This document shows, piece after piece, positions 1 to 6,853 of a stretch of DNA of 8,164 nt; position 1 is the first letter of the stretch, and each line of letters starts with the position of its first letter. The notes under the pieces are model-generated. The model was not told the DNA's origin and searched no databases. It worked only from the letters and a program-made list of their open reading frames with translations. The stretch is from positions 1 to 8,164 of the forward strand of contig PQAI01000030.1 of NCBI GenBank assembly GCA_003105245.1, in the 5' to 3' direction. Origin of the DNA: Betaproteobacteria bacterium (lineage in GTDB: Bacteria; Pseudomonadota; Gammaproteobacteria; Burkholderiales; Usitatibacteraceae). A program made the translations under genes and the position numbers.

Positions 1-2919
1 CTTCACCGCGTGCTCGAGCATCTCGGTGTAGAGGGCGAAGCCCACGTCGTGGATGCCGCCCGACTGCGACTCGCCGAGGACCTCGCCGGCGCCGCGGATC
101 TCGAGGTCGTGCATGGCGAGGTAGAAGCCGGCGCCCAGGTCCTCCATCGCCTGGATCGCCTCCAGGCGCTTCCTCGCGTTGGCGGCGAGCGCGTCCTCGG
201 GAGGCGTGAGGAGGTAGGCGTAGGCCTGGTGGTGCGAGCGGCCGACGCGGCCGCGCAGCTGGTGCAGCTGCGCGAGCCCGAAGCGGTCGGCGCGGTCGAT
301 GAGGATGGTGTTGGCCGAGGGCACGTCGATGCCCGTCTCGATGATCGTCGAGCACAGCAGCACGTTGGCGCGCTGGTGGTAGAAGTCGCGCATCACGCGC
401 TCGAGGTCGCGCTCGCGCATCTGCCCGTGGGCCACCGCGATCCTCGCCTCGGGCAGCAGCTTCTCGAGGATCCCGCGCCGGTTCTCGATGGTCTCCACCT
501 CGTTCCAGAGGTAGTAGGCCTGGCCGCCGCGCTTGAGCTCGCGCAGCACGGCCTCGCGGACGATGCCGGGCGAATGGCGCGCGACGAAGGTCTTGATGGC
601 CAGGCGCCGCTGCGGCGCGGTGGCGATGACCGAGAAGTCGCGCAGCCCCTCGAGCGACATCGCGAGCGTGCGCGGGATGGGCGTGGCGGTGAGGGTGAGC
701 ACGTCGACCTCGGCGCGCAGGCGCTTCAGCTCCTCCTTCTGGCGCACGCCGAAGCGGTGCTCCTCGTCGATGATGACGAGGCCGAGGTTGCGGAACGCGA
801 CCCCCTTCTGGATGAGCTTGTGGGTGCCGATGGCGACGTCCACGGAGCCGTCGGCCAGTCCCGAGACGGTGCCGGCGATCTCCCTGGCGCTGCGGAAGCG
901 CGAGAGCTCCGCGATCCGCACGGGCCAGGGCGCGAAGCGGTCGCTGAAGTTCTGGAAGTGCTGCTCGGCCAGCAGCGTCGTGGGGACGAGGATCGCCACC
1001 TGCTTGCCGGCGGCCACCGCCACGAAGGCGGCCCGCATGGCCACCTCGGTCTTGCCGAAGCCCACGTCGCCGCAGACGAGGCGGTCCATGGGCTTTCCGG
1101 AGGTCATGTCCGCCACCACCGACTGGATGGCGCTCGCCTGGTCGGGCGTCTCCTCGAACTCGAATGCGGAGGCGAAGGACTCGTAGTCCTGCGCCTTCAG
1201 CGGGAAGGCGAAGCCCTGGCGCGCGGCGCGGCGGGCGTAGAGGTCGAGGAGCTCGGCGGCCGTGTCGCGGACCTGCTGCGCGGCCTTGCGCCGCGCCTTC
1301 TCCCACTGGCCGCTGCCGAGGCGGTGCACCGGGGCGTCGTCGGGCGAGGCGCCGGTGTAGCGGCTGATCACGTGCAGCTGCGCCACCGGCACGTAGAGCT
1401 TGTCGCTCCCGTCGTACTCGAGGTGCAGGAACTCCGTGGGCCCCTCGCCGAGGTCGAGCGTCACCAGGCCGCGGTAGCGCCCGATGCCGTGCTGGCTGTG
1501 GACGACGGGGTCGCCTTCCTTCACCTCCGCGAGGTCGCGCAGCATTCCCTCCGCGCTGGTGCGCCCGCGCGCGTCGCGGCGGCGCGCCTGGCGCACCTGG
1601 GAGGGGTAGAGCTCGGCCTCGGTGACGATCGCCAGGCGCTCGGCGGGTAGCGCGAATCCCGCGGCGAGCGGGCCGTGCGTGAGGACGAGGGGCGCCCCGG
1701 CCGCCAGGGCCTGCGACCACCCGTCGGCGGCCACCGCCCGCAGGCCGTGCTCGGCCAGGAGCTGCGACAGGGTCTCGCGCCTGCCGGGGCCCTCGGCGAC
1801 CAGCACGACGCGCCCGTCGAACGAGGAGACGAAGCGCTGGAAGGCGCCGAGGGGCTGCGGCGAGCGGCGGTCCACGCCGACCACGGGCAGGTCGGCGGGC
1901 TCGATCGGGGGTGCGCCGGCGGGCGCGGAGGCCTGAGCCCCGCGCTTCACGTCCAGGCGCGGCAGGTCCTGGAGCGCGACGAAGAACGAATCGGCGGAAA
2001 GGTAGAGCTGGTCCGGGGGAAGCAGGGGCCGGTCGAGGTCGCCGCGCAGCAGGTCGAAGCGGCCCTTGAGGTCGCGCCAGAAGTCTTCCGCGCCGGCGGG
2101 CACGTCCTCGTGGAGCACGACCGTGGCCCCGGCCGGCAGGTAGTCGAAGAGCGTGGAGGTCGAGTCGAAGAAGAGCGGCAGGTAGCATTCCACGCCCGGG
2201 GGCGCGATGCCGTTGGAGACGTCCTTGTAGGCGCGCCGCTTCGTGGGGTCGCCCTCGAAGCGTTCGCGGAAGTTGGCGCGGAAGCGGGCGCGTCCCTCCT
2301 CGTCGAGCGGGAACTCGCGCGCCGGCAGGAGCCGGACCTCGGCCACCGGGTAGATGGAGCGCTGCGTGTCGACGTCGAAGGTGCGGATCGACTCGATCTC
2401 GTCGCCGAGGAGGTCCAGGCGGTAGGGCACGGAACTCCCCGTCGGGAAGAGGTCCACGAGGCCGCCGCGGACGCAGAACTCGCCGGGCGCCATCACCTGC
2501 TGCACGGCCGCGTAGCCCGCCACCGCGAGCTGCGCCTTGAGCGCATCCAGGTCCAGGCGCGTCTTCTGCTTCAGGAAGAAGGTGCGGGCCGCGAGGTAGC
2601 CGCGCGGCGGCAGTCGCTGCAGCGCCGTCGACACCGGGACGATCCCCACGTCGCACGCCCCCTGCGAGAACTGGTGCAGGGTGGCGAGCCGCTCGGACAC
2701 CAGGTCGGGGTGCGGCGAGAACTGGTCGTAGGGCAGGATCTCCCAGTCCGGCAGGCGGTGGACGGCCAGCGACGGGTCGAGCCAGGCGATCTCGTCGCGC
2801 AGGCGCTCGGCCTCCTGCGCCGACTGCGTCACGACGAAGACCGGCCTCGCGCCCCGGGCGAGGCGCGAGATCCACAGGGCGTCGGAGGAGCCCGAGCGGG
2901 CGACCGCGGGCCGTGCCAC
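1..2919 (-). CDS. mfd: Transcription-repair coupling factor Mfd (3' end outside window)
   Basis: Mfd is a cytoplasmic ATP-driven translocase. It removes RNA polymerase stalled at DNA lesions and recruits UvrA for nucleotide excision repair. I translated the minus frame by hand over most of its length: 973 codons run to the window edge with no stop. Seen: a UvrB-like N-terminal module with DWEILPYDQFSPHPD at residues 58-72 and RGGLVDLFP at 151-159; an RNA polymerase-interaction region around 494-525 (DKLYVPVAQLHVISRYTG); then a RecG-like motor with Walker A GDVGFGKTE (617-625), DEEH (718-721), TATPIPRT (744-751) and QLHQLRGRVGR (884-894). The sequence ends at YTEMLEHAVK, so about 170 C-terminal residues, including the autoinhibitory TRCF domain, lie beyond the left edge. 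The GTG start at 2919 is forced, because an in-frame TAG stands immediately before it. This makes the N-terminus about 15 residues shorter than in E. coli Mfd. The gene begins 5 bases after the fumarase stop, with TAGG as a weak ribosome site, so translation is probably coupled. Confidence 0.96.
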   Translation of the reverse strand, partial: MARPAVARSGSSDALWISRLARGARPVFVVTQSAQEAERLRDEIAWLDPSLAVHRLPDWEILPYDQFSPHPDLVSERLATLHQFSQGACDVGIVPVSTALQRLPPRGYLAARTFFLKQKTRLDLDALKAQLAVAGYAAVQQVMAPGEFCVRGGLVDLFPTGSSVPYRLDLLGDEIESIRTFDVDTQRSIYPVAEVRLLPAREFPLDEEGRARFRANFRERFEGDPTKRRAYKDVSNGIAPPGVECYLPLFFDSTSTLFDYLPAGATVVLHEDVPAGAEDFWRDLKGRFDLLRGDLDRPLLPPDQLYLSADSFFVALQDLPRLDVKRGAQASAPAGAPPIEPADLPVVGVDRRSPQPLGAFQRFVSSFDGRVVLVAEGPGRRETLSQLLAEHGLRAVAADGWSQALAAGAPLVLTHGPLAAGFALPAERLAIVTEAELYPSQVRQARRRDARGRTSAEGMLRDLAEVKEGDPVVHSQHGIGRYRGLVTLDLGEGPTEFLHLEYDGSDKLYVPVAQLHVISRYTGASPDDAPVHRLGSGQWEKARRKAAQQVRDTAAELLDLYARRAARQGFAFPLKAQDYESFASAFEFEETPDQASAIQSVVADMTSGKPMDRLVCGDVGFGKTEVAMRAAFVAVAAGKQVAILVPTTLLAEQHFQNFSDRFAPWPVRIAELSRFRSAREIAGTVSGLADGSVDVAIGTHKLIQKGVAFRNLGLVIIDEEHRFGVRQKEELKRLRAEVDVLTLTATPIPRTLAMSLEGLRDFSVIATAPQRRLAIKTFVARHSPGIVREAVLRELKRGGQAYYLWNEVETIENRRGILEKLLPEARIAVAHGQMRERDLERVMRDFYHQRANVLLCSTIIETGIDVPSANTILIDRADRFGLAQLHQLRGRVGRSHHQAYAYLLTPPEDALAANARKRLEAIQAMEDLGAGFYLAMHDLEIRGAGEVLGESQSGGIHDVGFALYTEMLEHAVK

Positions 2920-2924
2920 CTAGC

Positions 2925-4439
2925 CTACGCGACGACTACCGGGATCTTCCCGATCTTCGCGCGCCACTCGGCCGGGCCGGACTTGTGCACGGCGTTGCCG
3001 TTCGAGTCGACGGCCACCGTGACCGGCATGTCCTTCACCTCGAACTCGTGGATGGCCTCCATGCCGAGGTCGGCGAAGGCGAGCACGCGCGCCTTCTTGA
3101 TCGACTTGGACACCAGGTAGGCGGCGCCGCCCACGGCGATGCAGTAGGCCGCCTTGTGCTTCCTGATCGCCTCGGTGGCCGCCGGGCCGCGCTCGCTCTT
3201 GCCCACCATGCCGATGAGGCCGGTCTGCGAGAGCATCGTGTCGACGAACTTGTCCATGCGCGAGCTCGTCGTCGGGCCCGCGGGGCCCACCGCCTCGTCG
3301 CGCACCGCGTCCACCGGGCCCACGTAGTAGATGAACTTGTTGGTGAAGTCCACCGGCAGCTTCTCGCCCTTCGCCAGCATCTCGACCATGCGCTTGTGCG
3401 CGGCGTCGCGGCCGGTGAGGAGCTTGCCGGAAAGCAGCAGCGTCTCGCCCGCCTTCCAGCTCGCGAGATCGGCCTTCGTGAGCGTGTCCAGGTCCACGCG
3501 CCGGCTCGACTTGAAGTCGAGGGCGAGCTTCGGCCAGTCGGAAAGGTCCGGCGGGTCGAAGGTGGCGGGGCCGGAGCCGTCGAGGACGAAGTGCTGGTGG
3601 CGCGTGGCGGCGCAGTTGGGCAGCAGCGCCACGGGCTTGGAGGCGGCGTGCGTGGGATAGTCGTTCACCTTCACGTCGAGCACGGTGGTGAGGCCGCCCA
3701 GGCCCTGCGCGCCGATGCCCAGCGCGTTCACCTTTTCGTAGAGCTCGAGGCGCAGCTCCTCGGCGCGGTTCTTCGGGCCGCGGGCGAGGAGCTCCTGGAT
3801 GTTGATGGGGTCCATCATCCCCCACTTGGCCATGAGCATCGCCTTCTCCGGCGTGCCGCCGATGCCCAGCGAGAGGATTCCCGGCGGGCACCAGTCGGCG
3901 CCCATGGTGGGCACGACGGAGAGCACCCAGTCGACGATGGAGTCCGAGGGAAGCAGCATCGCGAACTTGCTCTTGTTCTCCGAGCCGCCGCCCTTGGCCG
4001 CGACGATCACCTCGACCTTGTCGCCGGGCACCAGCTCCACGTGCACGACGGCCGGCGTGTTGTCGCCGGTGCTCTTCCTCTTGCCGTCGGGATCGGCCAG
4101 CACGGAGGCGCGCAGCGGGTTGTCCTTGTCGGTGTAGGCGCGGCGCACGCCCTCGTCGACCATCTGCTGCAGCGTCATCTTCGCGTCCCAGCGCACGTCC
4201 ATGCCCACCCGGATGAAGGCGATGGCGATGCCCGTGTCCTGGCAGATGGGGCGGTGGCCCTCCGCGGACATGCGCGAGTTGATGAGGATCTGCGCCATCG
4301 CGTCCTTCGCGGCCGGGCTCTCCTCGCGCTCGTACGCCTTCGCGAGCGAGCGGATGTAGTCGGCCGGGTGGTAGTAGCTGATGTACTGGAACGCGTCGGC
4401 GACGCTCTGGATGAGGTCTTCCTGGCGGATCGTGGTCAT
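2925..4439 (-). CDS. fumA: Class I (iron-sulfur) fumarate hydratase
   Basis: Fumarase interconverts fumarate and (S)-malate in the TCA cycle; class I enzymes use an oxygen-labile [4Fe-4S] cluster. The protein has 504 residues, a normal length for the single-chain type that joins the alpha and beta parts found separately in TtdA/TtdB-like enzymes. Three cysteines sit where the cluster ligands are expected: RPICQDTG (C66), ADWCPPG (C184) and LPNCAATRH (C276), matching the three ligand cysteines of E. coli FumA. The beta part (about 320-504) carries GPAGPTTSSRMD (385-396) and GLIGMVGKSERG. The reading frame stays open upstream to 5048, but that part lies inside the membrane-protein gene and has shadow composition. 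The ATG at 4439 is chosen because family homology starts there (MTTIRQEDLI) and an AGGA lies 6 bases before it. The gene starts 11 bases after the YqhA-family gene and ends (TAG) 5 bases before mfd. Confidence 0.95.
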   Translation of the reverse strand: MTTIRQEDLIQSVADAFQYISYYHPADYIRSLAKAYEREESPAAKDAMAQILINSRMSAEGHRPICQDTGIAIAFIRVGMDVRWDAKMTLQQMVDEGVRRAYTDKDNPLRASVLADPDGKRKSTGDNTPAVVHVELVPGDKVEVIVAAKGGGSENKSKFAMLLPSDSIVDWVLSVVPTMGADWCPPGILSLGIGGTPEKAMLMAKWGMMDPINIQELLARGPKNRAEELRLELYEKVNALGIGAQGLGGLTTVLDVKVNDYPTHAASKPVALLPNCAATRHQHFVLDGSGPATFDPPDLSDWPKLALDFKSSRRVDLDTLTKADLASWKAGETLLLSGKLLTGRDAAHKRMVEMLAKGEKLPVDFTNKFIYYVGPVDAVRDEAVGPAGPTTSSRMDKFVDTMLSQTGLIGMVGKSERGPAATEAIRKHKAAYCIAVGGAAYLVSKSIKKARVLAFADLGMEAIHEFEVKDMPVTVAVDSNGNAVHKSGPAEWRAKIGKIPVVVA

Positions 4440-4445
4440 GGCGTG

Positions 4446-4449
4446 TCCT
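4446..4449 (-). promoter_or_regulatory. Ribosome binding site of the fumarase gene
   Basis: AGGA on the minus strand, 6 bases before the ATG at 4439, in the 11-base gap after the YqhA-family stop. It decides the fumarase start against the much longer open frame that continues upstream to 5048. Confidence 0.75.
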
Positions 4450-4450
4450 G

Positions 4451-5110
4451 TCAGTGGTTGTTCTTCCCGGCCGGCTTCTCGGGGTGCGGCATGATGCGGT
4501 CGCACGCGGCGATGGCCATGGCGGAAAGGAGGAAGGCGACGTGGATGGCGGTCTGCGCGATCAGGGTCTTCTCGGAATACGCGGCCGCGTTGATGAAGGT
4601 CTTGAGCAGGTGGATCGAGGAGATGCCGATGATGGCGGTGGCGAGCTTCACCTTCAGCACCGAGGCGTTCACGTGCGACAGCCACTCGGGCTGGTCCGGG
4701 TGCCCCTCGAGGTCCAGGCGCGAGACGAAGGTCTCGTAGCCGCCGATGATCACCATGATGAGGAGGTTCGAGATCATCACCACGTCGATGAGGCCCAGCA
4801 CCACGAGCATGATCACGGTCTCCGTGAGCTGCCGGGGCTCGCCGCCCTGGGTGGCCGCGATGGCGGCGGCGGCCACTTCCTGCGCGCCGCGCGTGTCCAT
4901 GGTCACCGAGACGCTCTTGTAGATGGCCGCGAGCGCCGCCTGGTTGCCGAAGGCGGCCTCGACCAGGTGCACGAGCTCCACCCAGAAGTGGAACACGTAG
5001 ACGCCCTGGGCGACGATGAGGCCGAGGTAGAGGGGCAGCTGCAGCCACCGGCTCATGAAGATGAGGTTCGGCAGCGGCTTCATCGGGCGGAGTTTTTCAC
5101 GTTCGTCCAT
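4451..5110 (-). CDS. yqhA: YqhA/UPF0114 (TIGR00645-type) inner-membrane protein
   Basis: Integral membrane protein of the UPF0114 family, whose biochemical role is not established. It has 219 residues. Four hydrophobic segments are visible at about 24-50, 98-122, 154-175 and 183-203. Family hallmarks are GGYETFVSRLD (123-133), close to SGYENFVSQLD in E. coli YqhA, and ISSIHLLKTF (163-172). It is about 55 residues longer than E. coli YqhA as I remember it (164). Most of the extra length is an Ala-rich stretch at about 51-93 between helices 1 and 2. The start is uncertain: ATG at 5110 has only a weak, distant GAAG, and ATG at 5083 (residue 10) has no better site but would begin at MKPLPNLIF, close to where family similarity starts. 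The stop is 11 bases before the fumarase start, so co-transcription with fumarase and mfd is likely. The upstream gap holds a GC hairpin and no clear promoter. Confidence 0.88.
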   Translation of the reverse strand: MDEREKLRPMKPLPNLIFMSRWLQLPLYLGLIVAQGVYVFHFWVELVHLVEAAFGNQAALAAIYKSVSVTMDTRGAQEVAAAAIAATQGGEPRQLTETVIMLVVLGLIDVVMISNLLIMVIIGGYETFVSRLDLEGHPDQPEWLSHVNASVLKVKLATAIIGISSIHLLKTFINAAAYSEKTLIAQTAIHVAFLLSAMAIAACDRIMPHPEKPAGKNNH

Positions 5111-5129
5111 GGCGGGCTTCGAAGTGGCG

Positions 5130-5158
5130 ACGCCCCGGCGGGCGGGCCGCCGGGGCGT
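5130..5158 (-). terminator. Strong GC hairpin after the acyl-CoA synthetase gene (no U-tract)
   Basis: The arms ACGCCCCGGCG (5130-5140) and CGCCGGGGCGT (5148-5158) are perfect reverse complements. The 7-base loop can close by one more G-C pair, giving a 12-bp stem. It begins 21 bases after the synthetase stop (5180) and lies 19 bases before the YqhA-family ATG. On neither strand is it followed by a T-run, so it is not a classical intrinsic terminator. It could be a weak or factor-assisted terminator, an mRNA 3'-end stabiliser, or a structure that lowers read-through into yqhA. Confidence 0.5.
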
Positions 5159-5179
5159 GAGACGGGAACTGCGCGGGGA

Positions 5180-6853
5180 TCAGGCCGTGGAGCGCGCGAG
5201 CGCGATGTCCGGACGGATCTCCCTGCGCAGGATTTTACCATTGCGGGTGCGGGGGAAATCCCTGGCGAGGTATACGACCTTGGGTGCCTTGTAGGCGGCC
5301 AGGTGCTCGCGGCCGAAGGCGGCCAGCTCGTCGGCCGTGACCGCGGCGCCCGCGTGCGCGATCACGTAGGCGACCACCAGCAGCTTGTCCTTGCCGGCCT
5401 CCTCGCCCACGCAGGCGCAGTCGGCCACCGCCGGGTGGCTCTTCAGCACGCGCTCGATCTCGTAGGGCGAGACGCGGTAGCCGAAGCTCTTGATGATGTC
5501 GTCCTTGCGGCCGAGGAACCAGATGTAGCCGTCGGCGTCGTAGCGCGCGTAATCGCCGGTGAAGAACCAGCCGTCGTGCCTGAGCTTCGCGGTCTCCTCC
5601 GGCAGGTTCCAGTAGCTCAGGAAGAGGCCCGGGTCGGATTCCGGGATGCAGATCATGCCCTCCTCGCCCGGGGCGACCTCCTCGAGCGTCTCGGGGTTCA
5701 GCAGCCGGATGTCGTGGCCGGGCTGCGGGAAGCCGGCGCTTCCCGGGCGGATGGGCCGGAAGCGGCTCTGCGACAGGTAGTAGCTGAATTCGCTCATCCC
5801 CACCGCCTCGAAGATGTCGAGGCCGAAGCGCTCCTTCCACAGCCCGAACACCTCGTCGGAGAGGTGCTCGCCGGCGCTCATGCAGTGGCGCAGCGTCGGC
5901 ACGTCGGACTTCGAGAACGTCGTCTTCTGCAGGATCTGGCGGTAGATCGTCGGCACGCCGATGAAGATCGTGGCGCCGTGCTTGGCGATGAGCTTCGGCC
6001 AGGTCTCGGCGTCGTTCTTCCCCTCGTGCGCGATCACGGTCTTGCCGTGGTAGAGCGGGTCCATGAGGGCGGAGCCGAGCACGTAGGTCCAGTTGAACTT
6101 GCCCGAGTGGACGATGCGGTCGCCCCGGCCCGGCGCGGCTCCCGCCTCGTGGTCGCCATGCTCGAGAAAATGGAACCAGTAGGTGGCCGCCGGCGTGCGC
6201 CCGACGAGCGAGCGGTGGCCGTGCAGCACGCCCTTGGGGTAGCCGGTGGTTCCGGAGGTGTAGACGAGGTAGGCGGGGTCGTCGAACGCCGTGTCCTCGG
6301 CCGGCTCCCACGTGGAGATCGCCTCGAGCGCGGGGCCGAGGTCGATGGAGCGGATGCCGGGCACCTCGGCCACCTCGCCCGGGCCCGACAGCAGCGCGTA
6401 GCGAAGCGACTCCTTTCCCGCGAGCTTCGGGCCCATCGCCTTCCACGCCGCCTTGTCGATGACGATCGCGTGCGCGCCCGAGTCGTGCGCGAGGTACTCG
6501 ACCTCCTCGGCCGTGAGCAGCGTCGAGGTGGGCACGCTCACGGCGCCGCGCTTCATGGCGCCCAGGAAGGCCGTGGGGTAGTCGAGCGAGTTCGGCAGCC
6601 GGATGAGCACGCGGTCGCCGCGCGGGATGCCGAGGTCGCGCAGCAGCTGGGCGAAGCGGCTGGTGCGCTCGGCGAGCGCGCGGTAGGTGATGGAGCTGGT
6701 GCCGAGCGCGTCGTCCTCGACGATCATCGCCGCGCGATCCGCGGCGGGCGTGCCCAGGTGCGCGTCCGTGCACGCGACGCCGATGTTGAGGCGCGCGGGC
6801 ACCTTCCACTCCCACTTCGGGAAAGGCGCGAAGGGCGAGGAGCGCGCGTTCAA
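5180..6853 (-). CDS. AMP-forming acyl-CoA synthetase (ANL superfamily, benzoate-CoA-ligase-like)
   Basis: The enzyme activates a carboxylic acid with ATP to an acyl-AMP and then to the CoA thioester, in the cytoplasm. It has 557 residues, normal for ANL acyl-CoA ligases. Motifs in order: P-loop YTSGTTGYPKG (198-208), GVPTIYRQIL (299-308), SAGEHLSDEV (326-335), GMSE (352-355), TGDYARYDADGYIWFLGRKDD (starting TGD 432, GRK 448-450), hinge region GYRVSPYEIE (458-467) and the C-terminal RTRNGKILRRE with the adenylation lysine at K540. The start is TTG at 6853, overlapping the TGA of the upstream lyase gene as TTGA, with GGGG about 7 bases before it. This start fits both family length and tight coupling. 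The overall pattern suggests an aromatic or medium/short-chain acid substrate, as in benzoate-CoA ligase relatives, but the binding-pocket residues do not let me name it. The partner lyase gene implies a shared pathway. The stretch HGDHEAGAAPGRGD (232-245) looks like a small loop insertion. Confidence 0.9.
   Translation of the reverse strand: MNARSSPFAPFPKWEWKVPARLNIGVACTDAHLGTPAADRAAMIVEDDALGTSSITYRALAERTSRFAQLLRDLGIPRGDRVLIRLPNSLDYPTAFLGAMKRGAVSVPTSTLLTAEEVEYLAHDSGAHAIVIDKAAWKAMGPKLAGKESLRYALLSGPGEVAEVPGIRSIDLGPALEAISTWEPAEDTAFDDPAYLVYTSGTTGYPKGVLHGHRSLVGRTPAATYWFHFLEHGDHEAGAAPGRGDRIVHSGKFNWTYVLGSALMDPLYHGKTVIAHEGKNDAETWPKLIAKHGATIFIGVPTIYRQILQKTTFSKSDVPTLRHCMSAGEHLSDEVFGLWKERFGLDIFEAVGMSEFSYYLSQSRFRPIRPGSAGFPQPGHDIRLLNPETLEEVAPGEEGMICIPESDPGLFLSYWNLPEETAKLRHDGWFFTGDYARYDADGYIWFLGRKDDIIKSFGYRVSPYEIERVLKSHPAVADCACVGEEAGKDKLLVVAYVIAHAGAAVTADELAAFGREHLAAYKAPKVVYLARDFPRTRNGKILRREIRPDIALARSTA

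Noticed and set aside
2920..3891. Minus-strand open frame inside the fumarase gene
   Set aside because: It is out of frame with fumarase, rich in Arg/Gly/Ala/His and lacks motifs. The frame giving the three cluster cysteines is the real one.
10..4739. Long plus-strand open frames (10-1650, 1675-3120, 2913-4739) antisense to mfd and fumarase
   Set aside because: They have the same shadow composition and no motif. The opposite strand encodes Mfd and fumarase with complete catalytic motifs.
4440..5048. 203-codon N-terminal extension of fumarase
   Set aside because: It lies wholly within the YqhA-family gene in another frame, has low-complexity Arg/Gly/Ala composition, and is unnecessary because the ATG at 4439 has a good ribosome site and matches family starts.
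5111..5179. Promoter for the yqhA-fum-mfd group in the 69-base gap
   Set aside because: I found no acceptable -35/-10 pair here; the space is mostly taken up by the GC hairpin. A promoter inside the synthetase gene remains possible.
5235..6815. Second minus-strand open frame over the acyl-CoA synthetase gene
   Set aside because: It is a shadow frame of Arg/Ala/Pro-rich sequence. The ANL motifs are all in the other frame.
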